Source: Methylocystis echinoides
GTDB taxonomy: Bacteria > Pseudomonadota > Alphaproteobacteria > Rhizobiales > Beijerinckiaceae
DNA length: 64,000 bases
NCBI RefSeq assembly: GCF_027923385.1
Contig: NZ_BSEC01000005.1
Coordinates: 1-64,000 of the forward strand
Reading direction: 5' to 3'
Positions within the stretch are counted from its first letter, which is position 1. Each line of letters begins with the position of its first letter. The position numbers were made by a program, and so were the translations under genes. Under the pieces are notes generated by a model, which did no database searches, was not told the origin of the DNA, and saw only the letters and a list, made by a program, of their open reading frames with translations. Below, one piece after another: positions 17,984 through 26,973 of the stretch.

Positions 17984-18679
17984 ATGACTGAGTTGCCGTT
18001 CCGGCTCGACTTGGAGCCGCCTTTCCTTATCGTTCGCTTCGAGAACACGCAACGAACGTTGGGATGGTCAATAACAATGCCAGGCTTCGCCTCGGCGAGA
18101 GAAGTTGTATGGCTTGAAGTTCGTGACGATGATCTCGCGATCCATATCGACCCAGTCGACTTCGTGGGGGCGAAGTTATTATCACGCGGCCTCACGGATG
18201 CAGCCGCCTTTATGACCTCCCGCGAAATCCAACGTCATCATATCGCGCAATCTCGCATTGGCGTCGCCACTGCCACGTGCCTGACGACCGTCGGTCTGTC
18301 GAATGGCGAGAAGGTCGGAAAGCGCCACAGGCAAGAGACTTCTGCGGTAGGAACGGTGAACACGCTTGTTCACGTCTCACGCCCACTGTCAGCAGGCGCC
18401 TTCGTCGAGTCTGTCTCCATTGCGACTCAGGCGCGAACAGCAGCGATCATGGAAACGAACGATCTTCGGGACGGACCAGCCATAACTGGCACAGGGACGG
18501 ATTGCATCCTCATCATGGCGCCGGAAGGCGATGCGCCTGAAACATGCGCTGGCCTCCACACCGATCTCGGAGAGGCGATCGGCGCGGCCGTGTATGACGC
18601 GACACATGCGGGCGCGACGGAGTGGAGCGCGGAACTCAAGTTGGCCAACGGAATTCAATCACTATGGACGACGCCATGA
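17984..18679 (+). CDS. cbiZ: CbiZ-like adenosylcobinamide amidohydrolase
   Basis: A 231-residue protein. The block SAVGTVNTLVHVSRPLSAGA, then SIATQARTAAIMETND and AITGTGTDCILIMAPEG, then CAGLHTDLGEAIGAAVYDAT carries the CbiZ signatures (NT-V in the first strand, TGTGTD in the catalytic loop, G...LG..IG at the end). CbiZ removes the lower-ligand side chain of adenosyl-pseudocobamides to give adenosylcobyric acid, so that imported cobamides can be rebuilt with the cell's preferred base. Its stop overlaps the next ATG (ATGA at 18676), so the two are translationally coupled. Confidence 0.85.
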   Translation: MTELPFRLDLEPPFLIVRFENTQRTLGWSITMPGFASAREVVWLEVRDDDLAIHIDPVDFVGAKLLSRGLTDAAAFMTSREIQRHHIAQSRIGVATATCLTTVGLSNGEKVGKRHRQETSAVGTVNTLVHVSRPLSAGAFVESVSIATQARTAAIMETNDLRDGPAITGTGTDCILIMAPEGDAPETCAGLHTDLGEAIGAAVYDATHAGATEWSAELKLANGIQSLWTTP

Positions 18680-19206
18680 CTGCAAAACTTTACACAAAGA
18701 AGGGTGACGGCGGCAAAACAAGCCTGTTTTCCGGCCGCCGCGCGGAGAAGTTCGATCCACGTGTCGCCGCAGTCGGCGACCTTGACGAATTGTCGGCAAG
18801 CATCGGACTGGCTCGCGTCGCCTATCCGCCCGCGAGTGAACTGCTGCGTTCGGCCCAGCGCGCGCTCTATACTATAAGCGCGATCGTCAGCGCCGAGGAC
18901 CGTTCGGTCGATATGAGATTCGACGAAACTGAAGTTGGGGCGCTTGAAATCGAGATCGATCGCGCGAGCGCCGAATTGCCTGAGTTGCGAGAATTTATCT
19001 TTCCCGGTGAAGCGGAACAGAGCTGTCGTCTCCATATGGCGCGCGCGGTCGCGCGCCGCGCCGAACGTGGCATTTCTGCCCTTACTGAACCAATTCCGCC
19101 AGAATCTGTTCTGGCTTATCTCAACCGCTTGAGCGATCTGTTGTTCGTCTTGGCGCGACAGGCCGATCAATCGCAGGGGCAATCTGAGACGATTCTACGC
19201 GCGTGA
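18676..19206 (+). CDS. PduO-type cob(I)alamin adenosyltransferase
   Basis: A 176-residue protein starting TAKLYTKKGDGGKTSLFSG, the ATP-binding N-terminus of the PduO family (T-x-x-GD-G-TSL). FDPRVAAVGDLDELSASIGL and RLHMARAVARRAER complete the active site and trimer interface of the five-helix bundle. It transfers the adenosyl group from ATP to reduced corrinoid, making the coenzyme form. The ATG at 18676 was chosen because it overlaps the cbiZ stop and opens the conserved TAKLYTKKGDG. Last gene of the riboswitch operon. Confidence 0.93.
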   Translation: MTAKLYTKKGDGGKTSLFSGRRAEKFDPRVAAVGDLDELSASIGLARVAYPPASELLRSAQRALYTISAIVSAEDRSVDMRFDETEVGALEIEIDRASAELPELREFIFPGEAEQSCRLHMARAVARRAERGISALTEPIPPESVLAYLNRLSDLLFVLARQADQSQGQSETILRA

Positions 19207-19438
19207 ATTTTTGGCTTCCGCCTAGTGAGCCTTCGATTTGCCGGTCCTCCGCACTTACAATAGCGCTGAATCCCCTTCGAGCCCACATATTGCGAGCGCC
19301 TTTTCGGAGAGAACGAAGAGAGAGAGGACAAACGGGACATGCTTTTGATGAGATAGGAATAAGATCGGTCGATAAGAGCAAACGGCCCCCTGATCGGGAG
19401 CCGTCGTGCATCGGCCATTTTCATTGTGAGAATTAGTC
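19207..19438. other. intergenic after the B12 operon
   Basis: About 230 bases between two convergent genes with no supported gene. No clear terminator hairpin was found. Confidence 0.4.
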
Positions 19439-19672
19439 TTACCAATGATAGTCGTAGTGACCGGTATCGTGATAATCGTAGTGGTCGCCGTGACCATCCC
19501 AATGGCCGCTCGGGTGATAGTCGTAATGGCCACCGCCATAGTAATCGGAATGGTAATGGTCGGGATGCCAGTGCCCGTGGTTGTCCCACCACGCCCAGGA
19601 TGCGGCTGGGAAAGCAAGCGTCGCAATCATTGCGGCGGCTAGAAGGAAAGTTCTTGAAATTCTCTGTGTCAT
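19439..19672 (-). CDS. secreted His/Tyr/Asp-rich small protein
   Basis: A 77-residue protein. A good signal peptide (TQRISRTFLLAAAMIATLAF, cleaved after ASWA) precedes a mature part built of short repeats of His with Tyr, Asp and Gly (for example HWHPDHYHSDYYGGGHYDYH, about 17 His in 50 residues). Such composition suggests loose binding of Zn, Cu, Ni or Co in the periplasm. A GGAGCAATG-type ribosome site precedes the start. It is encoded beside the CzcCBA-type export genes on the same strand, downstream of them. No named family was recognised. Confidence 0.7.
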   Translation of the reverse strand: MTQRISRTFLLAAAMIATLAFPAASWAWWDNHGHWHPDHYHSDYYGGGHYDYHPSGHWDGHGDHYDYHDTGHYDYHW

Positions 19673-19899
19673 TGCTCCTGCTCCTTAATTCAGTGGAGCG
19701 CACTGCGCTCGTCGAACTTGTCTCGCGTCGAGCGGGACGATTGAAGTTAAGCCCAATTAAATCGGCGCGGATGTGCGGCAACGCACGTCTGCCAAATCAT
19801 AGCGCCTAGGTTAAGCAAAGGCGGAGGGATCGACTTTCCGTTTGCGCGGCGGATTGAGGGAAGCCCGTCTTTTAGAGCCCAGGCTTCGAAAACGGCCTT

Positions 19900-21297
19900 T
19901 TAAGGCGTCGTGATCCCACCCCAGAGATCCTTCACCCGATCAAAATGGACTGCGGGGTCGTATTGAGACGCCGCCAAATGCAGAGTTTCGGTCGACAGCC
20001 GGCCCATGGACGCAAGCACGGCGTATGACGCGACGACGCGTTCGCGCTGCGCGAAGATCAAGCCGATGCGGGCGTTGAGCAGTTCCAGCTGCGCGTTGAG
20101 AATGTCGAGCGTCGTGCGCTGGCCAGCCTTGGCCTCCTCGCGCACGCCGTAAAGGGCGCGTTCGGCGGCAGCGATCTGGGTCTGCGCGGCGCTGATCTGT
20201 GTTTTGGCCGCCTGCAGCGCTCCCCAATTGGCCCGTACCAGCGCAATGACGTCGGCGCGGGCCACGTCGGCGTCGAGCCGCCTCTGGCCCGCGACCTCCT
20301 TCGCCTCCCTGACCTGCGAGGAGGTGAGGCCGCCTTCATAAAGCGGCACATTGAGACGCGCGCCGACCGACGCGCTGATATTGCGATTATAGATGCCCGC
20401 CACGTCGGTCTGGGTGAACAGATTGCCGACGACGGAGAGCTTCGGCATGAAGTCCGCCTCGATCACCTTGATGTCGAGATCGGCCGCGTCGGCGTCGTGC
20501 AGCGCCGCGAGGATGACGGGATGCTCGGCCTGCGCGATCCGCTCGACGTCTTCGCGCGTCTTCGGAAGCAGGCGATCGACCGGCGCGCCAGGCGCGAGCT
20601 TTCTCGGCTCGTCGCCGATTGTCTGACGATAGGCGCCGATGCTCGCCTCCAGCGCGGCCCGCGCCTGTCCGACGAGGGACTTGCCGGCGGCGAGGCGCGC
20701 CTCGGCCTGGGCGATGTCGGTCAGGGTGATCTGCCCGGCGAGATAGCGCTCGCGCGTCTGGCGCAATTGCTCGGTCAGAACGGCTACGTTGTTTTCCTGC
20801 AATTTCAGGGCGGCAGTGTCGCGCAGCACGTTTATATAGGCCGAAACGGCGTTAAGCAGGACGCGCTGTTCGGTGAGCCGCAGCCGCTCGCGGCCGGCGA
20901 AAACGCCAGTCTCCGCCATGCGCGCGGCGTTCGCCGTCTTGAAGCCGTCGAAGACCGGCTGCTCGATGGTCAGATTGGCCGCGCGCGGCACGCTCTGCCC
21001 GCTCTGAATGCTCTTGGTGGGCGCCCGGATCTGGGGATCGCGCAGGTCGATGTCGAATTGACGCGTCACCGCCCGATTGTCCTGCACACCGAGAAAGGCG
21101 CCGGCGTTGGCGCGCGGCCGCATGCCGGAGAGCGCCTGCGGCACTTTCTCGTCGAGGGCACGGACGCCGGCGCGGCCCGAATTGATCAGCGGGCTATTGT
21201 CGTAAGCGCGGAGCAAGGCTCCGTTCAGCGTCTCGGCCCGGGCGGAAAGCGAGACCGTGCAGAGGGCGAGGAGAAGGGCGCCGTGCGCGCGCGTCAC
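19900..21297 (-). CDS. TolC/CzcC-type outer-membrane efflux channel
   Basis: A 465-residue protein from a GTG at 21297 that overlaps the stop of the RND pump gene (ATGTGA), chosen because it opens a signal peptide (TRAHGALLLALCTVSLSARA). The TolC fold is clear in two halves of long helices with strand pairs: AETLNGALLRAYDNSPLINS, NLTIEQPVFDGFKTANA, and in the second half SVGARLNVPLYEGG and DILNAQLELLNARIGLI. The large upstream frame extending to 21855 is only antisense to the pump gene. Third gene of the RND operon; it forms the outer-membrane duct. Confidence 0.9.
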   Translation of the reverse strand: MTRAHGALLLALCTVSLSARAETLNGALLRAYDNSPLINSGRAGVRALDEKVPQALSGMRPRANAGAFLGVQDNRAVTRQFDIDLRDPQIRAPTKSIQSGQSVPRAANLTIEQPVFDGFKTANAARMAETGVFAGRERLRLTEQRVLLNAVSAYINVLRDTAALKLQENNVAVLTEQLRQTRERYLAGQITLTDIAQAEARLAAGKSLVGQARAALEASIGAYRQTIGDEPRKLAPGAPVDRLLPKTREDVERIAQAEHPVILAALHDADAADLDIKVIEADFMPKLSVVGNLFTQTDVAGIYNRNISASVGARLNVPLYEGGLTSSQVREAKEVAGQRRLDADVARADVIALVRANWGALQAAKTQISAAQTQIAAAERALYGVREEAKAGQRTTLDILNAQLELLNARIGLIFAQRERVVASYAVLASMGRLSTETLHLAASQYDPAVHFDRVKDLWGGITTP

Positions 21298-24200
21298 ATT
21301 GCCTCCCTTTCCCTCGCCGCGGCGAGCGATTTCTGGCTCTCGCCAAAGAAGGCGTAGAGTGCCGGCAGCACGATGAGCGTCAGCAGCGTAGCGCTGATCA
21401 GGCCCCCGATGACCACGGTGGCGATTGGCCGTTGCACCTCGGCGCCCGTCGATGTCGCCAGCGCCATCGGCACGAAGCCAAGCGAGGCGACGAGCGCCGT
21501 CATAATGACCGGGCGCAGGCGCGTCATGGCGCCCCGGAAGATCGACTGTCGCTCCGGCACGCCGCTCACCATGAGCTGATGAATATAGGTGCGCATGACG
21601 AGGCCGTTGAGCACGGCGACGCCGGAGAGCGCGATGAAGCCCACAGCCGCCGAGACGGACATGGGCATGCCGCGCAGCCACAAGGCGAGGACGCCGCCCG
21701 ACAAAGCGAGCGGCACGGCGGTGAAAACCAGCAGCGCGTCCTTCGCCGAGCCGAGCGCCGAATAAAGCAGCAGGAAGATCATGAAGAAGCAGATCGGCAC
21801 GACGATCATCAGCCGCGCGCGCGCGGCCTCGAGGTTCTCGAACTGCCCGCCCCATTCAATCCAATAGCCGGCGGGAATGGCGACCTTGGCGTCGATCTTC
21901 GCCTGCGCTTCATTGACGACGGAGGCGATATCGCGGCCGCGAACGTTCGCGCTGACGACGACGCGCCGCTTCCCGTTCTCGCGCGAGACCTGGTTCTGCC
22001 CGTCGACCACCGAGAAGCTCGCAACCTGTTTGAGCTGCACGGTGGCGACATGGCCGTTGGCGTCGGGCGGCAGCGAGACGGGGATGACCTCCAGCGCGCC
22101 AGCGTTCTCGCGTAAATTGTCACCCAGCCGCACGAGGATCGGGAAGCGCCGGTCGCCTTCGAAGATGATGCCGGAAGGTTCGCCGCCGACTGCTGCGCCA
22201 ATCGTATCCTGCACCGAGGCAAGGCTTAGGCCGTAACGTGCGATCGCCGCCTTGTCGACCTTGATGTCGAGGAGCGGCAGGCCTGCCACCTGTTCAACCT
22301 TGACGTCGTCGGCGCCGGGCGTCGCGCGCAGGATCGCGGCGATCTGGTTGGCCTCCTTCAGCATGACGTCGAAATCTTCGCCGAAAACCTTGACGGCGAT
22401 GTCGCCGCGCACGCCCGCCAGCAGCTCATTGAAGCGCAGCTGAATCGGCTGCGAGAATTCATAAATATTGCCGGGGAGCTTCTCTACCCGCTCACTGATC
22501 ATCTGGATTAGCTCATCCTTTGGCAGAGCGGGGTCGGGCCACTGCGTTTGTGGCTTGAGCATGATGAATGTGTCTGTCGAATTGGGCGGCATTGGATCGG
22601 TCGCGACCTCCGCCGTGCCGGTTTTCGAGAAGACGTAATCGACCTGCGGCAACGCGCGGATCGTGTTTTCGATGTCGAGCTGCATCGACTGAGATTGCGA
22701 CAGCGCTGTGCTCGGAATGCGGCTCGCCTGCAAGGCGATGTTTTTCTCGTCGAGGGTCGGAATGAATTCCTGTCCGAGGTTCATGTAGAGAAGAATGGCG
22801 AAGACGAAGGAACCAACGCCTATGGCCATCACATTTAAAGGTTTCGCCATCGCCCATCTCAGCACCGGCTCGTACATCCGCTTCAAGGCAAGGACGAGCC
22901 TATTCTCCGACTCTTCGCCGTGCCCCGAGACAAAGAGCGCGATCATCGCGGGGAAGAAGGTCAGCGACAGAAGAAACTCCGAGAGCAGCGCGATGATGAC
23001 GGTCATCGCCATTGGATGGAACATCTTCCCTTCGACGCCGGAAAAACTTAGAATCGGTAAATAGACGAGGATGATGATCGACTGCCCGTAGACCGTGGGG
23101 CGTCGCATCTCGACGGCTGAATCGATGACGGTGTCGAGTCGTTCGTCAGTAGTCAGCGCACGCCCTGCCGCATGCTGACGCTCGGAAAGCCGGCGCAGGC
23201 TATTTTCGGCGACAATGATGGCTCCGTCGGCGATAAGGCCGAAGTCGAGCGCGCCGAGACTCATCAAATTGGCGCTGATCTTCCCGAGATACATGCCGAT
23301 GGCGAGGAAGAGCATGGTCAATGGAATGACTGTCGCCGTCACCACCGCCGCCCGGAAATTGCCCAGCATCACGAGGAGCACGAGGATGACGAGGCCCGCC
23401 CCTTCCAAGAGATTCTTCGCCACAGTCTTGATCGTGGCTTCGACAAGGAGCGTGCGATTCAGGACCGTCCGCGCCTCGATCCCTGGCGGCAGGGACTTGG
23501 CGATCAGTTTCATCTTTTCGTCGACGGCGGCCGAGACGGTGCGACTATTGGCCCCGATCAGCATCAGCGCGGTGCCAATAACGACCTCTTCGCCATTCAT
23601 GCTGGCGCTGCCCGTGCGCAGCTCCCGCCCGATGGCGACGCTGGCGATTTCGCCGACCCGCACCGGTACGCCGTTGCGGGTTGTGGCGACGACATTGCGG
23701 ATATCGTCGATCGTTTCCAATCGGCCGCCGCTTCTCACGACGAGCCCCTCGCCATTGCGCTCGACATAGCCGGCGCCGCGGCTGACGTTGTTCTTTTCGA
23801 CGGTGGCCGCGAGATCGCCGAAGGAAAGCCCGAGCGACATCAGCTTCGCGGGGTCGGGCTGGACATGGTACTGTTTCATGAAGCCGCCGAGCGAATCAAC
23901 GCCGGCGACGCCCGGCACGGTGCGCAGTTGTGGACGGATGATCCAGTCCTGTACCGTGCGGAGGTAAGATTCCTTTTCGACCGGGGTGCGCAGCATCGCG
24001 CCTTCGGGCGTGAAATAGGCGCCGTCACGCTGCCAGCCCGGCGCACCGTCCTCCGCTAGGGCATGCGGCTCCTTGTAACGTACTGTCCACATGTAGATTT
24101 CGGAAAGGCCCGTCGAGATCGGCCCCATGCGTAACTCGACACGCGGCGGGAAATCCTCGCGCGCCTGACCGATTCGTTCATTGACCTGCTGGCGCGCGAA

Positions 24201-24512
24201 ATAAATGTCGACATGGTCGCCGAAGACCGCGGTCACCTGGGCGAAGCCGTTTCGCGACAGCGAGCGGGTATATTCCAGCCCGGGAATGCCGGCGAGCGCA
24301 TTCTCGATCGGGTAGGTGACTTGTTTCTCCATCTCCAAGGCGGAGAGCGCCGGCGCGCGGGCGTTGACCTGAACCTGATTGTTGGTGATGTCCGGCACGG
24401 CGTCGATCGGCAGATGGGCAAGCGCGTAGACGCCAAACGCGCCGACGAGCGCGACCAGCAATACGACCAGCCAGCGATTATGGACAGAAAGGGCGATGAT
24501 TCGCTGCATCAT
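21294..24512 (-). CDS. czcA: heavy-metal RND efflux pump (CzcA/CusA family)
   Basis: A 1072-residue proton-driven inner-membrane pump. The start IIALSVHNRWLVVLLVALVG with HLPIDAVPDITNNQVQVNAR is diagnostic of the heavy-metal (HME) branch. The proton relay in the fourth span is seen as ALDFGLIADGAIIVAENS, and the second half repeats the fold (YSALGSAKDALLVFTAVPLA). HME pumps export Co/Zn/Cd/Ni (CzcA) or Cu/Ag (CusA) from periplasm or cytoplasm; the DFG..DGA motif leans to the divalent-ion class, which is not decisive. It is 12 bases after the membrane-fusion gene and overlaps the channel gene. Confidence 0.93.
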   Translation of the reverse strand: MMQRIIALSVHNRWLVVLLVALVGAFGVYALAHLPIDAVPDITNNQVQVNARAPALSALEMEKQVTYPIENALAGIPGLEYTRSLSRNGFAQVTAVFGDHVDIYFARQQVNERIGQAREDFPPRVELRMGPISTGLSEIYMWTVRYKEPHALAEDGAPGWQRDGAYFTPEGAMLRTPVEKESYLRTVQDWIIRPQLRTVPGVAGVDSLGGFMKQYHVQPDPAKLMSLGLSFGDLAATVEKNNVSRGAGYVERNGEGLVVRSGGRLETIDDIRNVVATTRNGVPVRVGEIASVAIGRELRTGSASMNGEEVVIGTALMLIGANSRTVSAAVDEKMKLIAKSLPPGIEARTVLNRTLLVEATIKTVAKNLLEGAGLVILVLLVMLGNFRAAVVTATVIPLTMLFLAIGMYLGKISANLMSLGALDFGLIADGAIIVAENSLRRLSERQHAAGRALTTDERLDTVIDSAVEMRRPTVYGQSIIILVYLPILSFSGVEGKMFHPMAMTVIIALLSEFLLSLTFFPAMIALFVSGHGEESENRLVLALKRMYEPVLRWAMAKPLNVMAIGVGSFVFAILLYMNLGQEFIPTLDEKNIALQASRIPSTALSQSQSMQLDIENTIRALPQVDYVFSKTGTAEVATDPMPPNSTDTFIMLKPQTQWPDPALPKDELIQMISERVEKLPGNIYEFSQPIQLRFNELLAGVRGDIAVKVFGEDFDVMLKEANQIAAILRATPGADDVKVEQVAGLPLLDIKVDKAAIARYGLSLASVQDTIGAAVGGEPSGIIFEGDRRFPILVRLGDNLRENAGALEVIPVSLPPDANGHVATVQLKQVASFSVVDGQNQVSRENGKRRVVVSANVRGRDIASVVNEAQAKIDAKVAIPAGYWIEWGGQFENLEAARARLMIVVPICFFMIFLLLYSALGSAKDALLVFTAVPLALSGGVLALWLRGMPMSVSAAVGFIALSGVAVLNGLVMRTYIHQLMVSGVPERQSIFRGAMTRLRPVIMTALVASLGFVPMALATSTGAEVQRPIATVVIGGLISATLLTLIVLPALYAFFGESQKSLAAAREREAM

Positions 24513-24524
24513 GGCGTTTGGCCG

Positions 24525-25793
24525 TCACTCTTCGGGAATTTCGTGCTTGCCGGCTTCGGCCTTGAGCACGAAACTATTGACGACGGCGATCGTCTCGCCG
24601 GGCTTGAGGCCCTTGACGATCTCGACCGAACGCTCGTCGCCGTCGCCCAGTTCCACGACACGCTTCTCGAAACCGTTCTTCACGCGCACGAAGACGGTCG
24701 GCTCGTTGTGAACGAGCTGAACAGCGGCGCGCGGAGCCAGGATTTTCACCGGGCTCTGCTCGAGCGTAACCTCGGCGTTGATGAGGGTGCCAGGGCGAAG
24801 CGCAAAATCCGGATTTTTTACGGTTGCGAGGACATTGCCCGTGCGCGTCTCGGGCGTGATCATCGCATTGACGACCCGCACCCTGCCTTGAAAACTGCGG
24901 CCGTCTGGCGCCTTCAAGGCGACCGGCTGGCCCTCCCGCACACTGGCGAGGTCCGCAATTGGGACGGCAAGATCCGCCTCGATCTCGGTGAGATCAGCAA
25001 GAAGGTACAGTTGGCTTTCCCCCGTCACGGGCTGACCTAGGCTTGCTAAGCGTTCGATGACTCGCCCCTTGATTGGTGCGTAAATCTCCTTCTCACGCAG
25101 CCGCGAGATTGGTTGGGAGGAAAGCGCCGAAATCTCTCCTTCGGAAAGATCCAGGGCGGCGAGCTTGCCGCGCGCAAGATCGAGACGCAGCTTGGCCTCG
25201 GTGAAGGCTGCCTTGGCCTTGAGAAAAAGCTGCTCGGCCGTTATCTTCTTCTCGAAGAGCCCTTTCTCGCGTTGGAAGAGCTGCGACTGTAAGTCGTAAT
25301 TTGCCACCGCCGCGAGATACTCGCTCTTGGCGTCTGCCACTTCGCGGGAATCAATGAGGGCAAGGGTTTCGTTCTTCGCGACCTTGTCGCCGAGCTTCTT
25401 GCGCATTTCGGCGACGACGCCTGAGACCTTGGCTGCGACGCGTGCAAAATGGTCTGGCTCTGGCTTCAGGGCGGCTGGAACGGTAAGCTGGCGCTTTATG
25501 AGGCCAGGGCCGACCGGGGCTGTCTCGATCTTGGCGACGGAGATTTGGTCATCGGTCAGCGGAATGAAACTATCGGGCGTCTTTTGCTCAACAGGTTCTG
25601 GGGCCTGTGTCTTCGGCGGAAAGATGGATCGCACTGGCGCCCAAATCTGAGGGAACCACGAACCCAAAAAGGCGCTTGCAAGGATCGCTGCAGCGAATAG
25701 AAGCCAGCGGGAGGCCAATTTAGCGCTACTGCGCCACGCCCCCCCGACAAGCGTGCGCCGGAGAGTCTCCGTCCAGCGATCGTTGTTCTCCAC
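24525..25793 (-). CDS. czcB: RND membrane-fusion (periplasmic adaptor) protein
   Basis: A 422-residue adaptor. One N-terminal membrane anchor (RWLLFAAAILASAFLGSWF) precedes a barrel-sandwich/lipoyl domain split by a coiled coil (KLGDKVAKNETLALIDSREV, then QLFQREKGLFEKKITAEQLF), then the second lipoyl half (EIYAPIKGRVIERLASLGQP) and a beta-barrel with GTLINAEVTLEQSP. It links the pump to the outer channel. First gene of the CzcBAC-type operon, divergent from the PepSY/two-component operon, which probably regulates it. Confidence 0.92.
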   Translation of the reverse strand: MENNDRWTETLRRTLVGGAWRSSAKLASRWLLFAAAILASAFLGSWFPQIWAPVRSIFPPKTQAPEPVEQKTPDSFIPLTDDQISVAKIETAPVGPGLIKRQLTVPAALKPEPDHFARVAAKVSGVVAEMRKKLGDKVAKNETLALIDSREVADAKSEYLAAVANYDLQSQLFQREKGLFEKKITAEQLFLKAKAAFTEAKLRLDLARGKLAALDLSEGEISALSSQPISRLREKEIYAPIKGRVIERLASLGQPVTGESQLYLLADLTEIEADLAVPIADLASVREGQPVALKAPDGRSFQGRVRVVNAMITPETRTGNVLATVKNPDFALRPGTLINAEVTLEQSPVKILAPRAAVQLVHNEPTVFVRVKNGFEKRVVELGDGDERSVEIVKGLKPGETIAVVNSFVLKAEAGKHEIPEE

Positions 25794-25978
25794 TCAGGCA
25801 ACTCCCAAACGCGTCTCAATTCAACGCGGCGAAGACGACCCGGTCTGGCCCCGGGAAAGCATGGGCCGCGCCCTTTTCAGGACACGCTCCAGCGCTGCCC
25901 CTCATATCAGCGCTAAGCTGTCAAGTCGCTATCCGGGGTTGTTATCGATTTGACAGGAACAGTCGCGCATAATCGGTC
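25794..25978. promoter_or_regulatory. divergent promoter region of the RND and two-component operons
   Basis: 185 bases between the divergent czcB-type gene and the PepSY gene. It includes a repeat pair, CTGTCAAGTCG at about 25917 and TTTGACAGGAAC at about 25950, that could be response-regulator sites (TGTCAA and TTGACA are inverted). Promoter positions were not resolved. Confidence 0.4.
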
Positions 25979-26311
25979 ATGGCCAAAATGTTGCGAGAAA
26001 CCTGCTGCCGGGCGCTCGTCGTGCTTTCCATGGGATTAAGTGGCAGCGCCGTGGCCGGGGACGAAGTAAGCAAGAAAGCAGAAGATCATGACATTGCCCT
26101 TGGGGCTCTGGCTCGCCAGGAAGTACTGCCTTTGGAGACGGTTCTGTCTCAGGTCCGCAAAACTATTTCTGGCGAAATCGTCGGCATTGAGCTCGAACGA
26201 AACAGCGGCGTCTGGGTGTACCAAATCAAGGTAATAGCGCCTGGAGATAACATGATCCAGGCGTTCGTCGACGCACGAACAGCTAAAGTCATCGAGACCC
26301 GAGGCCAATAA
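25979..26311 (+). CDS. periplasmic PepSY-domain protein
   Basis: A 110-residue protein with a signal peptide (CCRALVVLSMGLSGSAVAGD) and a PepSY domain (LPLETVLSQVRKTISGEIVG, IELERNSGVWVYQIKVI, AFVDARTAKVIETRGQ). Small PepSY proteins are common partners of metal-sensing two-component systems, where they may bind the metal or protect the sensor. The stop overlaps the response-regulator ATG (TAATG), so they are one transcript. Confidence 0.85.
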   Translation: MAKMLRETCCRALVVLSMGLSGSAVAGDEVSKKAEDHDIALGALARQEVLPLETVLSQVRKTISGEIVGIELERNSGVWVYQIKVIAPGDNMIQAFVDARTAKVIETRGQ

Positions 26312-26973
26312 TGCGCGTTTTGCTTGTCGAAGACGACGAGCGCATCGCTCGCAACGTCGAGGAAGCGCTCGTTGAGGCAGGTTATCTTGTGGACTGCGAG
26401 GGCGACGGCGAACAAGCTTGGTTCAAGGGCGACACTGAGGACTACTCTGCCGTCATTCTCGACCTCGGCTTACCCCGTCTGGATGGTCTCACCGTCTTGA
26501 AAAGGTGGCGCGCCAGCGGCCGAGCGATGCCTATTTTGATCCTTACCTCGCGCGACACCTGGCCGGAAAGGGTCGAGGGGATCAATTCCGGAGCTGATGA
26601 CTATTTGCCAAAACCATTCAAGATGGAAGAGTTGTTGGCGCGGCTTCGCGCAATCGTGCGTCGATCTGCTGGACTCTTCGCGCCAATCATTACTATCGGT
26701 CCTTTGAGCCTCGACACACGCCAAATGCGGCTGACCCGCGATGGTGCGCAAATCAATCTCACGCCACAGGAGTATCGGCTATTGAGCTATTTGATGCACC
26801 ACTCCGGTCGCGTGGTTCCGCATTCGGAGTTGATGGAGCAGCTTTTTTCTCATGATTACGACCAGAACAGCAACGCAATTGAAGTTCTGATTGGACGCGT
26901 GCGAAAAAAAATCGGGCTAGACTGCATCGAAACGCGCCGCGGCTTCGGCTACATCATCGGCAGGGACGGATGA
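26311..26973 (+). CDS. OmpR-family response regulator
   Basis: A 220-residue regulator. The receiver domain shows the acidic pair (VEDDERIARNVEEAL), the phosphorylated Asp in SAVILDLGLPRLDGL, the switch Thr in ILTSRDTW and Lys in DDYLPKPFKMEEL. The winged-helix output domain follows (LTPQEYRLLSYLMHHSGRVV, SNAIEVLIGRVRKKIG, TRRGFGYII). It overlaps the kinase gene by 4 bases. By position it likely activates the divergent metal RND operon, as CzcR or CopR do. Confidence 0.93.
   Translation: MRVLLVEDDERIARNVEEALVEAGYLVDCEGDGEQAWFKGDTEDYSAVILDLGLPRLDGLTVLKRWRASGRAMPILILTSRDTWPERVEGINSGADDYLPKPFKMEELLARLRAIVRRSAGLFAPIITIGPLSLDTRQMRLTRDGAQINLTPQEYRLLSYLMHHSGRVVPHSELMEQLFSHDYDQNSNAIEVLIGRVRKKIGLDCIETRRGFGYIIGRDG

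Noticed and set aside
19900..21855. Very long minus-strand frame suggesting a 651-residue channel protein
   Set aside because: The first 185 codons overlap the RND pump gene in another frame; the TolC-type signal peptide starts at 21297.
21432..22115. Long plus-strand frames (also 20497-21357, 23172-24059 and 34533-35405) opposite RND and MFS genes
   Set aside because: High-GC DNA gives long antisense frames; their composition is Arg/Asp/Gln-rich and the opposite strand holds clear conserved genes.
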